A DNA stretch of 64,000 bases from Balanoglossus misakiensis (Eukaryota; Hemichordata): assembly GCA_040954595.2 (NCBI GenBank), contig CM082596.2, positions 5,642,001 through 5,706,000 on the forward strand. The letters are read 5' to 3'. The notes below the pieces were generated by a model. The model made no database searches, was not told the DNA's origin, and worked only from the letters and a program-made list of their open reading frames with translations. The translations under genes were made by a program, and so were the position numbers. Below are positions 24,201-36,100 of this stretch, one piece after another (the first letter of the stretch is position 1; the number at the start of each line of letters is the position of its first letter).

Positions 24201-27200
24201 TGCATCTAAACGGTGTTTCAGGTCTGCTAGAACGTTTCTATTTCCAGCAAGGACATTAAATATAAAATGTTGTAATATTGGGATTTTAAGGTGGCTCACT
24301 AATATTTTATGCCATGCCTCTTGTTGGAGGGCTGTTAATTTTTAAAGACATTGGAAAATGTGATTCTTGCATCAGGTCATGTGTTGTTTGCATGCTTAGC
24401 TGCATTCAAAGGCTGTCTGCTCCATCATGTAAAGTAATAATTTTGGGGGTTGAACCGTTGAATTGTGAAAAAATAGGCTGCTTGTAATTGAAAAGGTTAA
24501 GAGCATGCGTATTGAAGTTCCAAGCATGGGTGATGCCTTTTTCTCGACGTGATTTGAATTTGATTGTCATCCCTGCCTGTAACCGTAGGATGAGTCAGAG
24601 GATTCTTGTGCTAGTTTAAAGAAAGAAACTGATGCAATGTGTAATGAACTCAGGTGGTGTAATACTCACTGTGTATTAAGGTGCTATTATCAGAAATTGA
24701 AGATTTCGTGTGACTCTCTCTGCAGATGGTGCCACAGATCGTACAGGGAGTGCTTCGAGGACTGAATGGTGCTGTCATCGATTCTATCTACGGAACCCGT
24801 GGAATACCCTTCCATGCACCTCCCCCTCCCCCACCCCCTCGACCACCACCACCACCTCCCCCACCACCACCCGCACCACCAGTGATCCCCATGCCCATGC
24901 CGACTCCTGCCCAGACTGCAGAGGGCAGCGCGGCTGGACCAAGCAGACGTAAGTGGGTGCAGTACGTTTATACAAGTTGGCTGCAATGAAATACTGATGC
25001 ACAAATTAATGACAGTTGGCATTTTGTGTGTGTTTACTGGGCTTGATTATAATCAAAACTACTGATACCACATTTTCCACTGAAGGGAGTGAAATGACTC
25101 ACGATCCTGTTTAAATCTTCTCCTTACAGCAACATACTGTCATGTTGGTATCATCTGTGATAACTGTGACCGGACTATTGTGGGAGTGCGCTACAAGTGT
25201 GGGTAAGTGAAGAAGATATGTTTATGGTGTAGTCAAACCATTCTTCAACATGTCCTGTGGGGTTTGAACTAGAAATGGCAGTTGACTTAAAAAAATAGCC
25301 ATAAGTTGTTTCTGATAAAGCTGTCGAAGCAACTCATTTAATCGATTTTGTTGTCCAACACCCTTTTTTTCTCAGAAATTGCTCTGATTACGACCTGTGT
25401 GAGGAGTGTGAGAGCCTAGAAAATGTGCACGATGACAGCCATGTATTCCTGAAGCTGAAACGTCCCGCCATCGGAGCTGGCAGACAACCAGAGGGCCACC
25501 TGGAACCCATGTTGAGAACTGTTGTCTACAATGAAAGTCAGGGTGTCCCACCATATGTGGCCCCAATGTGAGTTCAAAGTTCATGCTTTTTGGAGTGTAT
25601 ACTTATGATTTTACGCACAAAAAATCCAGTCATGACCGACTAGAGATTATGCTGAATTTCAAGACTCTTTTGTTCGTCCTAATCCGTCATGTTTTGTCTT
25701 GTGCATAGCACATGATACACAACAAATGATGATGTCACCCTGTTTTGGGCTTGTGCATGTCACATGGTACACAACAAATGATGATGTCACCATGTTCCAT
25801 CCTGACACTTATGTGCACCCTTGCAAAATTTCATAGCTGCGGGAAATATTTTATCATTTTCCTGCTGAAATGTAGTTTTCGTTGGCATTCAAAAAACTAA
25901 TCTTTCAATCTAATCTTTCAAAGCTGCAGTAACTGGTGGCACAAAAAGATGATGAGAGCTGAAAGGAAAGCGGAGAGGAAAACCGAGAAGAAAGATAAGA
26001 AGTGCGAGAGAGTGGTGGAGAAGATGAAGAGACGGGAGGAGACGCTGAAAGAGAAATGCGAACGAAAGATGGAGAAAATGAAGGAGAAGTTTGAGAGACG
26101 GGAGGAGAAGATGAAGAGACGTCTTGAAGGCAGGGAGGGAGCCATGCCAAGCAAGAAGGAGAAGACCAAGGCGTCCATGCAAGAAGGAACTGATGAGGAA
26201 ACAGTGCCGCTGTTGTCGTCTGCATCACCGTACGCCAAACTACTTGAGTAAGTTTCAGTGTATGGGATCATTTTTTCAGCCGTGTGTGTATATGTGTGTG
26301 TAAGACTATGCCATCCATTGAATTGAAAATTATAGTCTTCACGTTGTAACATGAGTTATGTTTTTCTATGGCAGTAAAATGGACGCAAGGTTTTTGAGAG
26401 ATGGAAACATGCCTGACGACACCCACGTACAACCTGGCACCAAATTTATCAAGCATTGGGTCATGGAAAACCAAGGCACTCTACCATGGAATGCAGAGAC
26501 CAGGGTAAATATGCGCATCATCATTGCCTGAGACTGTTTGTGGAGGTGGTTTATTTCATGGTGAGGTTTAAGTTGGTCAGCTTAAGTGCAGTGTACAACA
26601 CACACTTTGGGCTGAATTTTCCAGAACTCATTGAGGTTTCATGGTTCTAATGGTTGCTTGTTGCGATGTTCACCTTGACAGTTGAAGCTACTCTGGGGAA
26701 GCATTGATATCACGTGCAGCCCAGAAGTGGAAGTACCAACACTCTCCCCCGGCCAAGAGGGAACCGTCAGTGTCGGATTCGAAGCCCCGAAGCAGCCGGG
26801 CCAGTATCAGAGCCACTGGCGCATGTGCCAGGGAGAGGAGGGATTCGGTCACCGGGTCTGGTGCTCCATCGTTGTCGACGAGCCAGAGATGCTGGAACCC
26901 ACAAGTCAGTCGGTGGTGGAGAAAGTGCTAGTGGCAGAAGGGGAGGACAGGCAACAGGCAGAAGAGCCACAAGAGGAGGTTGCTGAGGTGAGTTCTTTGT
27001 GTGCGTGCAGTTCCGCCCCAGGGATGTATGGGGTTTCATTAAGCACATCTACATGTATAACATCACTAGGGCTGGTGGGCCATCTGGACCCCCTGCAACT
27101 GTTTCTGTTCATATTTAAATCATAATAGAGTGGAAAGGTCAAAGCAAATAGCCATATAATAATAATATTGAGGGGAAACTGGTGGTTTCCTTTGTTGAGG

Positions 27201-30200
27201 AAAGATAGAGAGTTGCAAATTAATTTTTGGTTGAAAAAGATGTGTGTTCTGAGAGATGTGGTGGTCCAAGTGAGAGAGAAAATACTGGAAGCTGTGAAGT
27301 CTGTTTCTGAAGTGAGTATGAGATGTAGCTAAGTGTTGATACAAAGGATGGAGTAGATAATGTATGTACAGCGTGTGCGTGTAGGTCGAGTGGACAATGG
27401 AACATGTATCTTTTGTTGTGATGGTTAGAGAGAGATTTGCTTCTCTGTTGCTGCCAAGTTTAATCAAGTTGGCTTACTCTTGTTTAGTCAGATATAAGCA
27501 ACCAAAAGTTTGATAGTAATTAACTGATGTGATGAAGTGCATTTAATTTGTGTGCGAAATTGTGTGGATTTGATCAGCTGTTTTGAGTGTCTGTGTATAA
27601 TAGTCATGCAATAATAATAATGCCTTCCATGTTAGCTCTCATGAAGGCAATGTATACAGTACACATCAAGTATGAAAAGAGCACAAATATACAATAAAAA
27701 CAGATAATCAGTACACCCATCTCCTTCCTCTTGCTGTTCAGGTTATAGAAGAAATCACCAACAGAGAGGATCCCAGCGATCACAGTCTCGGCGATGAAGA
27801 GAACTGCAGAAAGGGCAGCTGTGAATCCATATCAGCCCAGGACATGCTGGCATTCGAACTGCTGGATATACAAGAGTCAAGTACGCCAAACAACACTCCA
27901 ATCGGTGCGTTCCCTGATTTTATATTTTATTCTGATTTTAAAAACTTTGTCAGGGGTTTTCATGACGATAGTCAGTGAGGACGTTAGGGATGATTGTTTT
28001 TGAGGGACTGCACGTGCGGCTTTGTTGTTTAAATGGAGTTATTCAAAAGTGCGTTGTTGTTTTGATATTTAGATTAGATGGTCATGTGACTATATGCAAA
28101 TTTCAAGTGCTGTAAAGGGGCCAGCCTCGTTACGAGATGTCATGCTTTGCATATTATCATTGTTGGCCGCTGCCTACAGCACAATACAGTGCAGAGTGAC
28201 AGATTTAGATAGATAGATATTTTTCCATTTGAGAATTCAGATCATGATAATAAGGCATTTATTGTTGTTCGTAATTGATGATAAAATCAGATATATCAAA
28301 ATCAGCGTCAGAAGAAAAACAGTAACATACGATCTGAAAAATCATGAAAATAAAGTGTCTAGAAAAGGGAAGTGTTTTAAATCTTAAATCAACACCTCTT
28401 TTGTCTGCTCAAGGACATTTGTATGAGAAGTGAAAATAAAGGTGAAAAAACATGTTCCTTTTTCCCTCTCCGTGCCCTTTTACTTTTTTGGCCTGTACTG
28501 TACTGTCCTTTACTGTACTGTAATTATGCTTTGATATCCATCCCGACAGACATGACGCCTAGGATATCACCTCTACCGCTGGATGAAAACCTCCTACAGC
28601 AGCAGATCTCCAAGTGCAGCGCAGCCAGCAGCAGCAGCAGCAGTGTGGAGATAATTGACACACCGGACGAGGAGCAAAAAGAGAAAGTTGAAGAACCACC
28701 AAAAGATGACGAGTTGTCAGTCGCGGATAAGATGGAACACTTAGAAATCGTATCTGGTATGCATCATTAGGGCTGGTATCAATTTTTGCAAAATTTACTC
28801 TGTTCAAATTTGCAGTCATCTAATCAAAGTAGTGTTGTAGTGGCTTGTCTATTCAAGTCCAAATAACCACATATTTTTTCTAAGTGACACCTATCAGATT
28901 TTCCCATTGATTTTCTTAACGAAAACATTTTTCCAATTTATACAGAGACTGGTGGCACAGTGGACGATGACACGGCCAGTGAATTCAGCCATCTATCAGA
29001 TGATACTTTAGAAGATTTCTGTATTGTACCACTCCCTGAATGTTTCGACAGGACCATACCACTGGACAAGTCAATGACCAGTTCACAGATGGACAGCAAT
29101 AGTATAAGTGAGGTGGGTTGTCCATTTACTTTGACAAAACAGTATCCATGTCACCAGTCTGTTCACCCCTGTTTGACGTTCTATGGGTCCAAGCATGCCA
29201 TTTAAAAAGTATAGGGTTTATCCACTGATTAGTGGTGAATGGGTGAAACAAATTTTGTGTATAGCAAGGTTTTTTCTGTCCAAGCAGTGGATGAAACATG
29301 ACCTATTTTTGACAGGGTGTTTGCTTTGACTGACTATACTATTTTCCCCCCATTGCAACAGAGTGAACTCGCAGACGCTGATGTCGAAGCACCCACAGAG
29401 GCGGAACGAGTAAGCGTGGACGACATGATGGCCACCTCGCAGCCGAACGCCCAACCCGAGCCACTCATCCCCGTCACGCTGACAAGCAACGCGGCACCAA
29501 CCATGGTGTCCACCATCACGGTGGCCATCAGCCCGATCGCCGCTGACGCGACTGTGAGGGCAGCAGAGCTCGATGGCGGCAGAGACGAGGCTGTCAGCGA
29601 TGAGGAGAATGATGCTGCAGAAGAGGAAAAAGAGGACAAAGCCGCCAACGATGCCGCTGTTGATGACGAAAGCCAAAACGAGGAGGATGACAAGTGGGCC
29701 GAGGCAACTGGTGACACACCCGGTGACCGAAGTGATGACGCACCGGACGACAGAACAGAAGACAGGAGGGATGATGATGAAGAGAGAGAAGGCAATGGTG
29801 ATGAGATGCCGGGAGCAACGGGCGGTGTGTATAGTGACGAGGCGTGGAGAGAAGAGCCTGCGTAAGTTTTGACCATTACTTCGATGTGCAACTTTTGTTT
29901 CATGACAAACTTGAGCCGCTAGCGTAACTGGCTGTGTGATGATTTAACCAATTTATATCTGCAGTATAAAGTGAACACTTATGATGTGTGTGTGTGTATC
30001 TTTTTGGTTTTATAGGTTTGACCCTGTGAAAGCTATGGAATATGCTGGCGGATTGGCGGTACAAGCTTTTAGTGCCGCTGCCAGAACTGGTAGTCATGTG
30101 GTCAGTGCAATACTAAGCCCGGTAAGACGTTGTCACATGCTTTGTATATTTTTAACATTATGGTACACTGTTTTACATTGCAAAGTGTTGACTGCAAAAA

Positions 30201-30444
30201 TGATGAAAAGACCAAGCAACTTAAATTGTGTGGCGTTGATTTGCAGAAACCACCCCCGGCCAGGTCACAGTGGCCACCTGAGAAGAAGGAGCCCCAGAGT
30301 CCCATGGATCAGCTGATCGACATGGGATTCTGCAACCGGGCCCACAACACCGAGCTGCTCGCCAAACACGACGGCGACGTGGCGAGGGTTGTCCAGGAGC
30401 TGCTGGCGGACACCGAAAATGACTGGCACGCAAACAGACACTAA
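21297..30444 (+). CDS. NBR1: NBR1 selective autophagy receptor
   Basis: NBR1 links ubiquitinated cargo to ATG8-family proteins. Exons: 21297-21392, 21498-21560, 21716-21734, 22809-23044, 23275-23502, 24726-24948, 25130-25202, 25376-25567, 25930-26247, 26375-26504, 26682-26987, 27742-27904, 28550-28756, 28946-29112, 29362-29861, 30016-30121, 30247-30444 (TAA). About 1074 residues (human 966 as I recall). Order: PB1 with acidic OPCA motif YVDEENDEV; a basic linker; conserved PPPKWF; a polyproline run; a ZZ zinc finger (ICDNC...YKCGNC...CEEC...H); a Lys/Arg/Glu-rich coiled coil; the FW domain (FIKHWVMENQGTLPW ... SHWRMCQGEEGFGHRVWCSI); an AQDMLAFELLDI block; the LIR EDFCIV followed by PLPECFDRTIPLDKSM; an acidic region; an amphipathic helix; and a C-terminal UBA (MGFCNRAHNTELLAKHDGD). 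The FW domain rules out p62/SQSTM1. The third exon is only 19 nt. Confidence 0.95.
23907..23933 (+). repeat. (TC)n low-complexity tract in an NBR1 intron
   Basis: An imperfect CT-dinucleotide run in the 1.2 kb intron between the basic-linker exon and the polyproline exon. Confidence 0.85.
25691..25793 (+). repeat. Two-copy tandem repeat in an NBR1 intron
   Basis: A unit of about 51 bp (containing CTTGTGCAT..CACATG..TACACAAC and AATGATGATGTCACC) occurs twice in direct order with a few substitutions. No function is seen. Confidence 0.8.
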
Positions 30445-31927
30445 AAACATTGACACCTTCATTTTTATGAAGCATTTGCAAACAGTAGCAGGCTACTGCA
30501 ACTAGCCCCTCGTATAATTGGTCAAAAAAAAATATTCAGAAGCCCAAGCTCGATTTTGAAATTTTGGTGAATGCCTAGGTTGTCTCCAACCTTTGTTGTT
30601 GCATGGTATTCTTATTATTCGTATTATCAATTTTGATTTACTGTTGTGATGTTTTTAAAACGTATATATTGCCTACTATTAAAAAAAAATGTACCCCTGA
30701 TAAAAGAAGGTTCTTACAAGCAAAAGTGTAAAGATAGTTCGAGGATTTTCATGTTGTAACATATTAGTGTTTGTCTGTAGAGCCAAGCACCCTTTTCTAA
30801 GCTGCAAGGACACCATTGAAAATGGCCAGGTTATTTGTTGCATGCATTGCAAGTTTTTCAAAACAGCCTGTACTTAAGCAATATCGATCTTGAGCATTTC
30901 ATCATGACTTCCCGTGTAAACCTCAACACACTGATGTGCTGTTTGTAGATGACATCATCGCATTGTGTGTGTTGCACTGGTTACATTGTCATACTTTAGT
31001 CATAGCAGACACAACCCTCCCTATGTCATTTCTATTTATCCTGTCTATTAGTAATAATCAGAAGGTATTGTCTATTATTTTATAGAGTCTGGGAGACATA
31101 GAGATAAATTATCAGCAATTTGTGTGCTGTCATGTTAATATTTATGCTAAGGAAGAGAGTCAGAAACAATCTTGAAAATTTCTGTGCATACTGAAAATGT
31201 AGAACTATACTCTCAGTCATAATATTAAGTAAACAAAAAATTAGCAGTAGTGAAGTTATCTACTAGTTAAGTACCAGTAGGTCTTTCCTCTGTTCTCAAC
31301 ACAAGAATTTCCTCAGTCTTGACATTGCAGTTACTTAAATTATGAGAGTTATATTGAAACATGCTGAAATGATGTGAAAACAAAACAAGATAGCCTGCTT
31401 TGAAATTAGTGGTGGTCATATCATGTATGAAGCTGACAACGGTGAATAATCTGCAAAGCCCGACTGTTGCATTTTCCATTTATTTACCTACAGACATTGA
31501 AGTTACGTGAAGGTCTATACATTGAACAAGCGCTTTGTTCATTCAAAAACATTTTCTGCTCGTATTTGTGCATGTATGTAGAAAAATGTAAACATTTGAG
31601 ATTTGTTTTCGGGTGAGTTTATCCTGATTTAGATGAAGTCTTTATTTATCATTATTATATATTTACTATTATTGCAGCCATTATCGCGCATGGGCTGTTT
31701 GTTTTTTGTTTTAAGCTTTTTCCTGTAGAGCCACTTCTTTGCTTTTCAGCACTAATTGCCTACCAAATACCGAAAATTTTAATTGCATTTACAGAGAATA
31801 TGTGGGTGTGTAGTTGAGTCAGGTGTGTGGGAGAATTTTATCATTTTTTGGTACTGAATGTCTGTGTTGTGTGTTGGCGTGTGGCGAGACAAGAGTTCCA
31901 TCTGTGAGGATATGAGGGAGAGAGCAA

Positions 31928-32021
31928 AATAAATCTATTGAGAGAAAAATACTTAATGGAAAGCAAGTGAGTGCAAGGTGTCTAGACTGTGTATTGGATT
32001 GCATGGAATGTAGCAAATAAA
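31928..32021 (+). terminator. Candidate distal NBR1 poly(A) signals
   Basis: Two AATAAA hexamers (31928-31933 and 32016-32021) about 1.5 kb after the stop. If used, the NBR1 3' UTR is about 1.6 kb. An ATTAAA at 30678-30683 is a nearer alternative. Confidence 0.35.
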
Positions 32022-32179
32022 ATACATTCAGTGCTCAACATGTCTCTGTGAGTTTTGTTGCGGTGCCATATGAGTTGATTATGAGAATTTTTAGCTGACA
32101 TCATAACCAGAAATCTGTCCAGCAGTAGGAGTTTACCCAAGTTCAGATAGTTCTGACGAATGTGTAAAGTGCTTTGCGC

Positions 32180-32272
32180 CCTCCACGGCAAGTATAAAAG
32201 TTGCCAATCTAAGTTGCGGCCACTACGTAGGGGGCGCAACTTAGATTGGCAACTTTAATATACCGTAGGAGG
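32180..32272. repeat. Perfect-stem hairpin (22 bp, extendable to ~38 bp)
   Basis: Arms 32197-32218 and 32235-32256 are perfect 22-bp inverted copies around a 16-nt loop. With small gaps the pairing extends to about 32180 and 32272 (CCTCC...GGAGG). It could be the remnant of a fold-back element or a small-RNA precursor. No target duplication was found. Confidence 0.75.
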
Positions 32273-33070
32273 ATAAAACTATCCACCAGTACTATACTAC
32301 GAATTCTGGTTTATGATAGACACCCATCGTCGGGAGAAACAATGAAATTCTGGGTTTTACATGTACTGGATTGACATATACATACATAAGCATGGTAAGG
32401 GCATGGGGGTACCTAAATACCTTCATGGTACAAGGGTGAACAACGCAAGAGGTTTTTCGCAAATCCAAACCAACCCAATCCAATCCAAAAGTCAATTTAA
32501 AGTCAACAATGAAAACTGGAAACAAAGGTCGACGTAAATGGAAATGTAAAAGTCTATTGGCAGTTTGTTTCGCTCCGATCCGACGCCCACTTTCGATGCT
32601 ACCCGGCCCAAAATTCGTGATGACAAAGAAACCCGTTCACACCACAGCAATCAATTACCAGTCGTCGTTAACTCCCCCTTTACAATTTTCCATCACAATT
32701 GTTTGCAATTAACCCGGAGACAATAGGAAGTTAATGAGTATATTCAAACTTCTCCGCCTATTCAAGTTCGAGTTCAAAAACTATGGTGTTACGTAAGCTG
32801 CTATCTACACTGAGAAAAACAGCTGTGTTGCTTGACAATTACATTATGTAGCATCATGGAGGTACTAAGAGAAGGTAGCGTATAGAGGTAGGAAAGATAG
32901 CGTACTATGAAATCGCTTATTGATTATCCCCCCGATTCGGACGGTACGCTATCTGTGGTGTACATACATCTTTTATATCTATGGAAGTCAATGTTTGGAC
33001 TTGCTGCTACTTGGAAGAAGTTGTTTTATGTATAAACAGATGACAAGAAAAAAACTTATTTAACGCATAC

Positions 33071-33155
33071 TGTACATTTATATGTACACTGCACATACTT
33101 GTACATATCTATTTACATCATGAAATGTACATGATGATGTACATTCATGTGTACA
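33071..33155. repeat. Cluster of six TGTACA palindromes
   Basis: TGTACA occurs at 33071, 33083, 33100, 33126, 33138 and 33150, all within 85 bp. The one at 33100 extends to TGTACATA, which resembles a Pumilio site if transcribed. Confidence 0.7.
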
Positions 33156-36100
33156 TGAAGATGTCGCAAAATATTCGCACGTTTTTCTTTCTCTCCAGTC
33201 AAAAGGAACTTGCTTGTCCATGAAATGTGATATGTGTGATTCTAAGTTCACTAAGTTCAGTCGATTTAGAGTCATGCCGACAGAAAGTAGTCTAGGGAAA
33301 CTTTACTAGTAATATGGGCCTGTCAAACAATTCGTTTCATTTCTGGAACTGATCTTTCGCACCGACTTGTTTGTCGTGGAAATTTGTCAAACTCACAATA
33401 TTTCAGAAAGTTTATGGTTTCCATCCCTGTCTGAGTAAATGGTTTCGTCCGTCAAGGCGTGGTCTTGTGATTGAATATTAGCAAACCCTGCTGTGCATTG
33501 TTTTGTGTGGAAAGTTGGGATTGGAATTATTTCGAAATTACTTTTCGCTCCAAAAGTGAACAAAAAGTTCACATTTCCGATTGCAAAAGACGCATCATAC
33601 CCGAGTGCAGTATAGCTTGCTTTGTTTTGAGAGTTGTTTTTTTGAAAATTTTGATTTTCATGTAAATCAAGGCAGGGTTTTGTATTGAAAAGTATACACC
33701 ATCCACTGACACATTCCGATCGAGTGAGTATGTTTAGAACTTCATAACCACCTACTGATTATTCATGCGCGTGTTGTTGGTTTCAACTTTGGTGCCCAGA
33801 ATCGATTACAGAAGAAGGCAGAGCAGCTAGTAAGTATAAGATTTTCTCACAGAGTTCAAAAACGCCAGTTGTTGTCTTGATTCCGTAAAAGGGACTTAAG
33901 TGTTGGAACATAACCTGGGACTATTTTCTTCACCTCGGAGGGATTCGGGGTTTGATTGACAGCTCCTACTCCCAGCGTTGTTCGTTACACTGGCACGAAC
34001 CACGCCATTTTATGTCTGCATTTAGTGTCTGGAAATCGCCTGTATTTTGTACGTTTCTGAGAGTATATTCTGTCCTCGACACCAAACAGTAGTGTTTTGT
34101 AGGCCCTGATCTTTTGGTAAGTACGCTTCTGTGGCGTTCGTCACACATTTGTGGCACTTTTCGGGGGGATATTTGTTGCAGAGTGGAGCTGGTGTAATGT
34201 ATACCCCTCCGTGAAGTATTTGAGTGTCAACTACCTTGGGAAAGGCCGCACTGAGTTTGACTGGATTTTTCCGCTGTGTGCATGGAATTGATCAAAACCA
34301 TCGCTGAATAATCCAGTGGGTATTTCCCAACGTGTATAATACGTGTACGGTGGTGTAAAAATATGCATTTTCTGCAGAAAACCTGGCCCTTTGGGGTCAG
34401 ACCCAGCTGTGCGTGTATATATTTACAAAACCGTGCATAATGAGTTCACTGCAAGAGACGAGTTTCTCACTTCATAGACAAACTCGTCACGTCAGTTGAA
34501 GCGAGGTAATGGCGCAGACAAAAAAGCATCGAAGGTGACCGGTTTATTAGTAACCGTGTCCTTGATCGCTGGGTAAGATTTCGCACGACTTTCATAAGGG
34601 TAAACCCGGGTAGAGCAACACGATCTTAAATCTGTGTGTGTGGATGAAATTTGTGAACCGGTCTCTGAGTGGCTATTCTATTGTTATGGCGGCGAAGCCA
34701 GTTTTGTGTCTGCCAGTTTATGGTAGCTATTGCCGATTTCATGGAAACACCACATCTACGTCTGTCGGTGTAGTTAGATAGATAGTTGTAAAATTTGATT
34801 ATGACGATATTTGCGTGACAGTTCATCAAGTTTTGGGATCAGGATCTAAATGTACTTAGTAACTTGACGCAGTTTTGAATTTGTCTAAAAAATCACTGTC
34901 GCACACCAATTTATATCATTTAAAATTATGGTCAAACGGTGCGGCCTGTAATAAAGTATTCGCTGAGGGCTAATGAACAGCGTTTTATCATCAATGTCAT
35001 GGTAGAATGTGACGACAGTATAAGAATACCAACATCAGCTGTTTAACATCGCGGGTTCAAACTGTAAATGTGTTGTATGGGCAGTGTTATTGTTAGAAGA
35101 GGCCCAGCATCAAGAGTGCATCTTTTGAAATTGAGAGATAAAAAACTAAAAAGAGATTGTGTTATGAAGCGAATATGTCACCGCTTTTGTGTTGTACTGA
35201 CCCGGCCAACTTATTTTTGAAATCATGGGGGTCAACCGAAATGAAGGTGCATTGTGTTAGAATGCAAATAACCTCTATTTCAAACTTGACTATGCAAATT
35301 GTTATTCCCTGGCTGTTGAAGGGAACACAACAAAAGGTCATTTGGGTCTGTCATTGGACAGGAATATATTAGTCACTGGAGGCCAGCCAGAGAATGGGGG
35401 CTTTGGTCGAAAACTTAAAAACACTTCCCAACAATGCACACACCTTTTCTTGTGAGGACTAAGAGCTTCCTGTCTTTGAAAGGTAGGAAAATATTCCACA
35501 TTCCCGTGATCTCCCCTGTGTTTTTCGGAAGACTGGTGAAGGGTCAGATTGAAAGGAAACAAAACAGTTTGTCTAAATCCCTGATCAGATAATGTAGCTC
35601 TAAGGTCAAGAATCGCAGACACTGTCCGCGAAGGTATTTATGTCTGAGAGAAACTTGTTAGTCTGGACCCAGTGTTGTTGCTGTATTCAGATTTTGTCAG
35701 GTATTGATATAACCATATTTCCTGTCCTGTCAAGTACTCGCATTCCGTGATAGTGGCAGTCATTTTGTTTCAGTGTCGGAGACACACAAACCCCAGCACA
35801 GTGCCGGCAACATTCCTTCCGTCGATACCGTAACCAAGCGATGCTTGGATGGCGAACAGTCATCGCTTTGTCTAGAAATGTGGATTTGGGCCGAGTTCTC
35901 TGTAATAGGAAGTTATATTTTTAGCTCATAGTGTGTGAAGTCGCATCACTTGGGGGGGGGGGGGGTGATTCAAACTGGTAGACTGGTGTGAAACATTGGC
36001 GTAATTAAAAAAATTGCAATGCAAGGAAACTAAATTTCATGCTTGAGTAAATTTTAATTGATTATCTGATGTCATGGGCAGCTGTTGATGTCAATTGTGA

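Noticed and set aside
25691-25793. CRISPR-like direct repeats
   Set aside because: Only two adjacent copies with no unique spacers, in a eukaryotic intron.
29334-29903. 189-codon serine-rich minus frame
   Set aside because: Antisense of the acidic NBR1 exon 29362-29861.
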